Assembly: GCA_036023115.1 (NCBI GenBank)
Contig: JAYKKT010000076.1
Span: 992,001 to 1,056,000, forward strand
Origin: Brasenia schreberi
Lineage: Eukaryota; Streptophyta; Magnoliopsida; Nymphaeales; Cabombaceae
Direction: 5' to 3'
Length of the DNA: 64,000 bases
Of this stretch, positions 55,700 to 64,000 are shown in pieces. Every line of letters starts with the position of its first letter. The stretch's first letter is position 1. The position numbers were made by a program, and so were the translations under genes. Below the pieces are notes generated by a model, which was not told the DNA's origin, made no database searches, and saw only the letters and a program-made list of their open reading frames with translations.

Positions 55700-56800
55700 A
55701 AGGAAGACATATCTCGTTGGCACAGAAGATTAGGACATTTACCTTTTTCTAAAATAAAGATGTTATTACTTGAGTTTAGAGATTGTAATAATTTGAATTT
55801 GAATTGTGACACTTACCAGAAGGCAAAACACCATCGTATTTCCTTTCCATTAAATGAAGAAAAATCTTCTATTCCATTTGAAATTGTTCATTCAGATATT
55901 TGGGGACTCTGTTCTACTACATCTGTGCATGGATACAAGTATTTTGTTTCATTTATCGATAATTGTACTAGATTCACTATGCTATATCTCATGAAGACTA
56001 GAGATGAAGTGAAGAGTATTCTTCCTGTTTATTATCAGTTTGTACAGGCCCAGTTTCAGCATACTATAAGAGTTTTTCGCAGTGATAATGGGGGAGAGTT
56101 TATATCCCAATCTCTTCATTCATACTTTCTACATCATGGAATTTTACATCAGGCTTCATGTGCGTACTCTCCTCAACAGAACGGTGTTGTTGAAAGAAAA
56201 AACCGATATATTCTAGAAGTAGCTAGAACTCTTTTAATTGAATGTAATATATCGAAGTGTTATTGGGGTGAAGCAGTACTTACTTCAGTGTTTCTTATCA
56301 ATCGCATGCCAAGCCAAATTCTCAATAGGAATACTCCATTTCATTTATTATGCCCTTCTCAGAAACAATTCCATCTTATTCCAAGAATATTTGGTTGCAC
56401 ATGTTTTGTTCATATCTATCATGGATTAAGGGATAAATTAGATGCTCGATCAATCAGATGTATCTTTCTTGGATACTCTTCTACTCAAAAGGGATACAAG
56501 TATTATGATCCCACAAGGAGGAAACTATATGTCACAATGGATGTTACATTTAATGAAGATATCCCCTTTTATAATATAGAAGAAACTGTTCCATCAGATA
56601 GGCCATCATCATCTGTGCTACCTCTTCCGCCTATTGAAATTCAGTCAGAGCAAGAGAATGGAGGTGAAGAGATGACTATCGATCCAGAAAGGCAATGGCA
56701 AATATATACTAGAGTTGACAGAAGGGTATTTGCTCCACATCAATCACCTACTTCTGATCATAATCCTTCACCAGAATTAGATTTAAATCCAACTAAGTGA
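55700..56800 (+). pseudogene. Copia G integrase
   Basis: Starts after the TAG with WHRRLGHLPFSKI (His-His half of the zinc site) and CDTYQKAKHHRISFP. The frame 55760-56800 is open for 346 residues. The catalytic core is complete: Asp in VHSDIWGLCS, Asp in FRSDNGGEF, Glu in QQNGVVERKNR. The C-terminal part has RIFGCTCFVHIYHGLRDKL and FLGYSSTQKGYKYYDP. It ends at TGA 56798. This is the best preserved domain in the window. Confidence 0.9.
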
Positions 56801-57720
56801 CTACATAACATTCGGATCAGTCAGATGACTTATCTATTGCACTTAGAAAAGGAAGGAGAAACAATGCAAAATATTTATTGGAAAAAATGGTATCATACTC
56901 AAATTATCTCGAAGAATATCAATTATTTGTGATGCATGCAGATACTATTCATATTCCTAAAACATTTGAAGAGGCCAAACAACATCAAGAGTGGAGTTTA
57001 ACAATGGAAGAGAAAATTACAGCTTTAGTCAGAAACAAAATCTGGGAATTAACTGATCTACCTCACGAAAGGAAAACCGTGGGATGCAAATGAGTTTTCT
57101 CTGTAAAGTATACAGCAGATGGAAATATAGAACGGTATAAAGCCAGATTAGTAGCTAAAGGTTACAACCAATCATACGGCATAGATTATACAAACATTTG
57201 CTCCTGTGGCAAAGATGAATACCATTCGACTTATTTTAAGTTTGGCAGTCAACAAGGGATGGAAATTATGGTAGTTGGATGTTAAGAACGCTTTCCTTCA
57301 GGGGGATCTTATGGAAGATATCTATATGGACCTTCCCCAGGATTTAGTGCACAAGTGGAGAAAACAAAGTGTGTAGATTGAGGAAGGCTTTATATGGGTT
57401 AAAAGCAGTCTCTAGAGCATGGTTTGGAAGATTTACAAAAGCAATGGTGTGCACAGAGCTACAAGCAAAATCAAGGAGAGATCATACAACTTTTCTTCAA
57501 ACATTGAGGAGGAAAAGTGAAGTGTACTTCTTGTTTATGTTGATGATATTATTATCACAAGAGATGATCCTATTGAGAGACAATTGCTCAAGGAAAAATT
57601 ATCGGCAGAAGTTCGAGATGAAGGACCCTTCTGGAAACTTAAGCTACTTCTTGATGATTGGCCTACTCAAAACAAGGCATTTTCATTTCTCAAAGGGCAA
57701 GTATGTACTTGATCTTTGAA
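56801..57720 (+). pseudogene. Copia G reverse transcriptase (broken)
   Basis: TFEEAKQHQEWSLTMEEKIT and NKIWELTDLPHERKTVGCK, then TGA at 57091 where Trp is expected, then [19 protein letters not shown], shifts, ALYGLKAVSRAWF, and VYVDDIIITRDD (57540) with the catalytic pair. At least four breaks. Confidence 0.85.
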
Positions 57721-58370
57721 GGAAACAAAAAGTTGATATATGTTACTATTACTCGACCTGATATCAACTTTGCAGTTGGATATGTGAGTAGATGGATGCA
57801 TTGTCCATCCAAGTATCATATGAGTACAATTTTTCACATTATCAGGTACTTAAAATCTACTATAACCTATGGGTTGTTATATACTCCATCTTCATCACTA
57901 AACATATGTATATATTCAGATGCAGATTGGGCAGGCTCTAGAACAGATAGAAAATCAACTTCAGGATATGTAGTTTGTTTGGGAGACAATGTTATATCTT
58001 GGAAAAGTAAGAAGCAGTCTGTGGTTGCTAGGTCTAGCTCAAAGACAGAGTACTGTGCTATAGCTCTGGGCATGTGTGAAGGTCAATGGATTCTATCACT
58101 TCTTTGAGAACTTGGTCTAAAAAGAGATACTCCCATTACTTTCTTTACAAACAGTAGAACGACACTTCAAATAGCTCAGAATCCTGTCTTCCATGAAAGA
58201 ACGAAACATATTGAGATAAACTGTCACTTTATCAGAAAGAAGATAGTTCAAGGCATATTCAATCTTGTTTATGTTCGCTCAGAAGATGAATTGGCAGACA
58301 TCTTCACCAAACCAGTTTCAATCAATGGCCTTCTGAGAGCACTTGCACAGTTGGGAATTACCAGCCAGTC
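57721..58370 (+). pseudogene. Copia G RNase H
   Basis: [60 protein letters not shown] and HIEINCHFIRKKIVQG, ending ITSQSI and TGA. The frame 57658-58107 is intact; a TGA at 58105 replaces Arg before ELGL. Confidence 0.88.
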
Positions 58371-58384
58371 AATTTGAGGGGGCG
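58371..58384 (+). other. Polypurine tract of Copia G
   Basis: aatttgagggggcg directly before the 3' LTR. Confidence 0.85.
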
Positions 58385-58727
58385 TGTTGAGAAAGACAAG
58401 TTGACAATCTTTGTAAATGATTTCTTATTAGTTAGAGTCTAAGTATATGCAGTCTTATGTCTTAGTCTATCTAGGTTCAGTCCATAATGTATCGATTAGG
58501 ATTTGGATCTTCTGATCCATTGGGACCCGAGTCATTTAAAATACTTATTAGGGGTAATGTTGTTTTTCAAGTTAGAAGGTCTAGTATAAATTAGGTTATT
58601 GTTATTAGGGTTGGTAAGTGAGAAACCGTGTGATGCAGGGACGGCTGCCAAGAAGGAGCCACCCTGCCCTATTCTCTTGTAACTTCAGTTTCTGATAAAA
58701 TAATGTGTTTGTAGTGCAAATCCAACA
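58385..58727 (+). repeat. 3' LTR of Copia G
   Basis: TGTTGAGAAAGACAAGTTGA to caaatccaaca, 343 bp. Confidence 0.95.
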
Positions 58728-58732
58728 CCAGA

Positions 58733-59173
58733 CACCCACTGCGTTCAGTTCAGTAAACCACTGAGTTTCTTCCTTTCCTGGCCACTGCTGGTCAGCCTGC
58801 AGCTTCCGCCCAGTAAGTTCACCAACCAACCGGTTGCTGTCACTTGCCTACCTCTGTTTGATCTCCCCTCACAACAACATCCAACTACAATCACTGGATT
58901 CCGTGATTATAGCCAGCTAGTGGACCTCCTTGCTCAGACCTGCTTTTTATTTTATTGTTGTTGGCAATTTCGAAACATATCCAAACCATAGGACCCAATC
59001 CGTGACTCATACTCAAAGCCAACCTATTTAAAACTTAACCAGGCAACTGAACCTGGGTTTGATCAACTGAACCTAGTCTGTTTTGAATATACCCAGTACC
59101 TTTTACCAAGTTAAGACCAAGTCAAACCATGACTGAACCCTACATCATTAGGAAGTTCTCCATGAGTACTTTT
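58733..59173. other. Pre-existing DNA right of Copia G
   Basis: Continuation of 53154-53586. No gene recognised. Confidence 0.5.
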
Positions 59174-59752
59174 CAACAACAACTAAGCCTTTTCCCATAC
59201 TAGATGGGGTCGGCTATTTGAATTCTTTGTTTTCATGGAGTCCTATCATGTGACATACTGGCAGTTAACTCAACATGAGCTAGATCATCCTTTATTGTTT
59301 TTTTCTAATACTTTTGTGCTCTTCCTCTTTCTTTTTTAACATTTTCACAGTCTACTTTTCATACATTCTTACGGAGCTTCCTTTGGTTGTCTTTCTACAT
59401 GGTCAAACCATTTTAAATATTTTTCTCTGATTTTATCCTTTATTGGTATCACTTTTAATTTATTTTTAATAACCTCATTATGGATACGGTCTTTCCTTGT
59501 GTGACCACTCATCCATCTTCATTTTTGTCACAGACATCTTTTTGTACATGTTAGATGATTAACTGCCTAACATTCAAAATCATAAAACATAGCAGGTTTA
59601 ATTGTTGTTGTATAATATTTATCTTTTAACTTTAATGGTATCTTCTTGTCACATAGAATACCTGATGCTCCTCTTCATTTTAACCAACCTCCATTAATTC
59701 TATACGCAATATCTCCATCAAATTTTTTATCACTTTGAACAAATGACCCTAG
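59174..59752 (-). mobile_element. RTE LINE 3' end, antisense
   Basis: Begins caacaacaactaagcctttt (inverted LINE tail) and runs to the inverted ctagggtcattttttcaaag-like text near 59750. More diverged than the other copies, with stops throughout. Confidence 0.85.
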
Positions 59753-60333
59753 TATCAGCATAAGTTGTAGTACCTCATTTTTCATGCGGGCCGACCGAGT
59801 TGACTTGGATTTAATCAGATTTAAGGATAATTCAAAAGGGACTAAGTCTAATTAGGTCCCCATCACATTATTTTGGGATTTGTAATGAAAACTAATAGGC
59901 ATTTAAGCAAGATACCACCTAATCTACTTGAACTTGTGGTCAACGGGACAATGATGAGCATCCCATTCTTCACTCAATAGTAACCGTGTACAACCTTAGT
60001 TGCGGTAGGCAGCTTCTGACTTCTACTTTGGTCAATGGCTGTCAAAGGCTTCCTAACATACCTTCATTGCAAGATAGAATATGGATTTCGGGATGCAACT
60101 GTGAGGAGGGACTTTAACTCTTTTGGGTTGGTTTTGATGGGCAAATTGATTTAAACAATTCATTATGGCCTTTCTTCCTACTCTATGATACTATCTACCT
60201 ATTTATACATTGTGGATCGGTTCCTTAATTTTAGAACCTATATTCTATTTCTATGTCATGTTTATTAGTTTGCTTTATAGTAAGAGTAGATTAGTTTTAA
60301 ATTAAAAGACTATTATATATATATATATTGTGC
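59753..60333. other. Stretch without recognisable genes
   Basis: Includes a short TA run at 60311-60329. It may be part of the LTR of Copia remnant H, since the sequence right of LINE copy 4 leads into H, but no LTR start was identified. Confidence 0.35.
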
Positions 60334-60355
60334 TTAGTCTAAAAACCCAAAAGCT

Positions 60356-61075
60356 ATGTCATTTCATCTCTTTATAGTCAATACAATCTTCAAAAAACGA
60401 GATGAACATTTAATTACTTATAAGAGTGGCTTATCACAAACACAAATTGATTACTTTATTTGTAGAAAAAAAGATAGAGCGTGTTGTAAAGATTGTAAGG
60501 TAATTCCAGGAGAAAGCTTAACCACCCAACATCGACTTTTAGTTATGGATTTACAAATAAAAAAATGGACAAAGAAGAAAAGAGTGCATCGAGCTATTCA
60601 GACTAAATGGTGGAACCTCAAAAGCGAGAAAGAAGATATATTTAAACAGAAAGTCCTTCAAGGAGATGTTTGGAATTATGTTGGCACACCCTGTGATATG
60701 TGGAACAATATGGCTATACATATTAGGAAAGTGGCGAAAGATGTGTTAGGGGTATCTAAGGGAGGTGTACCGGTACAAAAAGAAGCTTGGTGGTGGAGTG
60801 AAGTAGTATAAAATAAAATCAAGGCCAAGAGGGCATGTTACAAATTACATTATGCTAAGAAAACTAGTGAAACTTTAGAAGCTTATAAGAAAGCAAAGAA
60901 GGAAGCGTTAAAGACCGTTAGTGAAGCAAAAGCTAAGATTTGGGATGACTTATATAAAAAACTCAACTCGAAAGAGGGTAAAAGAGATATTTTTAGGATA
61001 GCTAGGGCTAGAGATAAGAAAACTAACGATCTTAATTATGTTAGATGCATAAAAGACGAGAATGAAAAAATTCTA
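60356..61075 (+). pseudogene. LINE copy 4 endonuclease end and connector
   Basis: The frame 60356-60811 has LFIVNTIFKKRDEHLITYKS, QTQIDYFICRKKDR and STTQHRLLVMD-type text, the end of the endonuclease domain (SLTTQHRLLVMDLQIKK), then WWSEVV and TAA at 60809, where the related copy 1 has GTGCAA. The connector is Lys-rich (AYKKAKKEA-like). The first 190 or so residues of the endonuclease are missing. Confidence 0.85.
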
Positions 61076-62540
61076 GTGGCAAATGATGATATAAGAAATA
61101 GATGGAAAAACTATTTTTATAATCTTTTTAATGAAAATAAAGATGTTAGTATTAGTTTAGGAGATTTAGCCAAGTCAGAAAAGTATATAAACCACAATTT
61201 CTACCGACGTATTCAAAAGAATGAAGTCAAAGAGGCTCTTAAACATATGAAGAGTGGTAAATTGGTAGGACCAGATAATATTCCTATAGAAGTTTGGAAA
61301 ATACTAGGAGAAATAGGAATCACTTCTCACAAGACTATTTAATGAAATATGGAAAAACCAAAAGATGCTCGAGGAATGGAGAGCAAGTACACTTATACCC
61401 ATATATAAGAACTAAGGGAGACATTCAAAATTGTGCGAATTATCGAGGTATCAAGTTAATGAGCCATACTATGAAATTATGGGAAAGAATTATCGAAGGT
61501 GTGTTAAGACAAGTATCAAGTACAAGAGAGAACCAATTTGGATTCATACGAGGCAGTTCTACTATTGAAGCGATTGACCTTTTGATACGTCTTATGGAAT
61601 ATTTTAGAGCAAAAGAGAAAGACCTTCACATGATATTTATTGATCTAGAAAAAGCTTATGATAGGGTATCGAGTGAGGTTCTTTGGAGAACTTTGGAAAA
61701 AAGAGGTATCCCATTGACATATATTAACCTTATAAGAGACATGTATGATGGTGCAAAAACATGTGTGAGGACTCACGAAGGAACGACAGACTTCTTTGAA
61801 GTTAATATTGGGTTACATCAAGGATCAACTTTAAGTCCATACTTATTTATAATGGTGATAGATGAGTTAACAAAACATATTCAAGATGAAATACCTTGGT
61901 GCATGTTATTTGGAGATGACATTGTATTAGTGGAGGAGTCTAAGGAAAAAGTTAATAGAAAATTGGAACTATGGAGAGAAACATTAGAAAGCAAAGGCCT
62001 CCGACTTAGTAGAACAAAGACAGAATATATGGAATGTAAGTTTGATCATTTGACTACTTCAGAGGACATAGAAATTAAAATTGGCACACATTGCATTCCC
62101 CAAAAGGAAAGTTTTAAATACCTAGGGTCATTTTTTCAAAGTGATGGAAGAATTGATGGAGATGTTACATAGAATTAATGCTGGTTGGTTAAAATAGAGA
62201 GGAGCATCATGTATTCTTTGTGATAAGAAGATACCATTAAAATTAAAAGGTAAATATTATAGAGCAGCAATTAGGCCTGCCATGTTTTATGGTTCTGAGT
62301 GTTGGGCAGTTAATCATCTTGTACAAAAGATGTATGTTGAGATGGATGAGTGGTCATACAAGAAAAGACCGTATACATAATGAGGTTATTAGAAACAAAT
62401 TAGGAGTGGCACCAATAGAGGATAAAATGAGAGAACATCGTTTAAGATGGTTTGGACATATAGAAAGAAGATCAAAAGAAGAACCTCTAAGAAGGTTAGA
62501 AAAACTAAATTTGGAAAGTATTAAAAGAGGTAGAGGATGA
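61076..62540 (+). pseudogene. LINE copy 4 reverse transcriptase
   Basis: 61076-61342: NDDIRNRWKNYFYNLFNENK and PDNIPIEVWKILGEIG. Two shifts near 61325-61410 change frame. 61294-62172 then carries NYRGIKLMSHTMKLWERIIE, ENQFGFIRGSSTIEAIDLLI, IFIDLEKAYDRV, VNIGLHQGSTLSPYLF and FGDDIVLVEE. The last has Gly where FADD is usual. A further shift near 62165 precedes [19 protein letters not shown] (62289-62540). The catalytic Asp residues are kept. Confidence 0.9.
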
Positions 62541-62714
62541 CCACAAAAGTGTTGGAAAGAAACAATAAAGAATGATCTAGCTTATTGGGAGTTAACTGCT
62601 AACATGGCACACGATAGGGATATGTGGAAACAAAGAATCCATGTAGCCGACCCCGTCTAGTATGGGAAAAGGCTTAGTTGTTGTTGTTATTGTTTTAGTC
62701 TAAAAACCCAAAAG

Positions 62715-62835
62715 TGAAATAAGGTTCACAGTTTTGGAGGTGTGGGCCTCAAGTGAGAGACGACTCATGTGATGAGCAAGGGGTTGCTGCATGTGTAGTA
62801 TTTTTGATTGATTAATGAAGATTAGTTCATCAACA
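62715..62835 (+). mobile_element. End of a Copia LTR (element H)
   Basis: Ends catcaaca at 62835, followed by a Met-type primer-binding site. The LTR start is not recognised and LINE copy 4 probably sits inside it. Confidence 0.5.
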
Positions 62836-62849
62836 TGATATCAGAGCTG
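62836..62849 (+). promoter_or_regulatory. Primer-binding site of Copia remnant H
   Basis: tgatatcagagctg, one base off the initiator-Met form tggtatcagagc. Confidence 0.7.
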
Positions 62850-64000
62850 CATAGCGAAAGCATGCATGCGACCTGTAAAGACAGGAAGCCCCACTTGAAG
62901 GGCAGCCAATGCTCCTAGCATCCATCAAGACAACCACCCATCAAGACAATCACCACCATTGATTTTTCTTCCTAGCATCCATCGAGACAACCACCCATCG
63001 AGACAACCACCACCATCGATAGTTTCTTGGCCAACTTTGAACCCCTCTTCTCGTTTGAAAAAAGTCAATTGATTGTCGTCTTCGTTCAATAATGATTTTG
63101 ACTGATTTCTTTGGATAACAACCAGATTTGCCTCATGTGCAATGTTGTAATTAGCGTATTAGTGTCTATATCGTATAGAGAATCGATACGCGAAAATCAT
63201 TCCATATCGTACGATATGGCATATTAGATATTGGATCATAAAGTTTTCTTAAAAAATCATTAAAAAATCATAAAAGGCCATAAAAAATCATGTTTTATCG
63301 TAATATAGTGTATCATATGATATAATACCTGTATTCCAATGTATCAAATGATATATTATGATACAGGTGCGATATATGTACCTGAATCGTATCAGTTCAG
63401 GTACCGATACACCCATATCATGTATCATATCATATGATACAATATGATATTTATAACATTGATCGTGTGTTTAAACTTTAAACGAGTTTTAGGAATTAGG
63501 ATATGGCGGACACTAGCAAGCACGTGGAAGCCTTACATCAAAATTTTGAAGGACAATGAGGTGATAAACTTTAACCTTTTCAAATTATAAATGTTAAACT
63601 TGATAGAAAAAATTATTTAGAATAAGCTAGATCCTCAAGCCACCAAGTGTATATTTATTGGATATTCCATTTTCTAGAAGAGGTATAAATGCTATGAACT
63701 TGTACATCAGAAAACTTACATGTCCCTAGATGCTATTTTTTTAATCCATTCCGTATTCTTCTTCTAATGGGGAGTCCGTGAGTTCGATAATCAAACTTGC
63801 TATAAATGATACCCCTGTCCTTCCAACAAGTCCCCTTGAAATGAAATGTGATCATGATGAAGTTAGTGTTGATGAAACTAGTATTGGTCCTAAATATATC
63901 TAGATGCCCCATGCCCAAGATATTGTGATAAAAGATTTTTCCTCCAATTCAGATCAATTATCTCTTATTGATTCTCACTTTGATCTTCCAATTGCTCTTC
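62850..64000 (+). pseudogene. Copia remnant H with gag joined to the integrase/RT linker
   Basis: A leader with repeated ccatca/gagacaaccacc text (62930-63010), an ATG at 63504 (MADTSKHVEALHQNFEGQ then TGA), and the gag-like KLDRKNYLE. Near 63633 the text changes to CIFIGYS-like and RYKCYELVHQKTYMSLDA, which belongs after the integrase core in F and G. So about 2.5-3 kb of gag, protease and integrase is deleted. The linker region with NDTPVLPTSPLEM continues to the window edge. Confidence 0.7.
63140..63461. mobile_element. Palindromic MITE-like insertion
   Basis: Terminal inverted repeats caatgttgtaa (63140-63150) and ttataacattg (63451-63461), one mismatch in 11. Rich in inner palindromes (gtatcatatgatat, catatcatatgatac, gatacgcg). 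No coding capacity. A target duplication was not clear. Confidence 0.6.

Larger units (their letters stand above)
53592..58727 (+). mobile_element. Ty1/Copia element G, 5.1 kb
   Basis: LTRs 53592-53953 and 58385-58727, target duplication CCAGA at 53587-53591 and 58728-58732, PBS and PPT present. Contents: gag-protease frame, integrase, RT, RNase H. The LTRs differ by about nine substitutions and three small indels, so it is the younger of the two Copia elements. Stops and an in-frame gag deletion suggest it moved with help from another copy or decayed afterwards. Confidence 0.96.
60354..62694 (+). mobile_element. RTE LINE copy 4, 5'-truncated, with 20-bp target duplication
   Basis: Flanked by ttagtctaaaaacccaaaag at 60334-60353 and 62695-62714. 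It starts within the endonuclease C-terminus and ends in a TTG-repeat tail (ttagttgttgttgttattgt). Total 2341 bp. Its RT half is almost identical to LINE copy 3. Confidence 0.96.

Overview
The window is plant nuclear DNA made almost entirely of nested transposable elements. No intact host gene is visible. The evidence for a flowering plant with a repeat-rich genome is direct: long-LTR Ty3/Gypsy elements of the Tat type (gag, protease, RT, RNase H, a second RNase H, integrase), two Ty1/Copia elements with 5-bp target duplications, RTE-type LINEs with TTG-repeat 3' tails, and a captured fragment of a plant sucrose synthase. The species cannot be named from the sequence. Family letters A to J are my own labels.

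Layout. 1-4803: minus-strand family C. C3 is a partial LTR (1-802), followed by a gag/leader fragment (803-1447) with a primer-binding site, then the complete LTR C2 (1448-4803). 4804-7985: plus-strand remnants (B') of a Tat-type element, covering the second RNase H and integrase. 7990-8950: minus-strand leader/gag and LTR end of family D. 8951-33606: one large Tat-type element, B, broken by four solo-LTR-like insertions. A1 (10255-13378) lies in its 5' LTR, A2 (14902-18099) in its coding region, and C1 (24927-28413) and E (29389-33237) in its 3' LTR. Each has TG..CA-type ends (A1's first bases have decayed) and a 5-bp target duplication. E carries an antisense sucrose synthase fragment and a second unidentified protein-coding fragment.

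33607-40060: low-coding DNA with a possible plant-mobile-domain relic, a tRNA-like SINE candidate, a CpG-retaining stretch with a CT repeat that looks like an old promoter or 5' UTR, and a long CA/AT/AG compound microsatellite. 40064-46090: RTE LINE pieces, one with an inverted LINE tail inside it, and a further LTR (J). 46591-53148: Copia element F (target duplication GCCAC), itself holding a 1.5-kb LINE with a 19-bp duplication. 53592-58727: Copia element G (target duplication CCAGA). 59174-62694: an antisense LINE tail and a 2.3-kb LINE with a 20-bp duplication. 62695-64000: a deleted Copia remnant (H) containing a palindromic MITE-like insert.

The most unusual signal is in the LTR 3' ends (U5). 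Families A, B, C and E differ widely elsewhere but share two short inverted repeats, and the paired bases change together between families. The second is followed directly by TGGCACGCCC, the same bases that open the primer-binding sites of families C and D. This looks like a conserved RNA structure linked to reverse-transcription priming.
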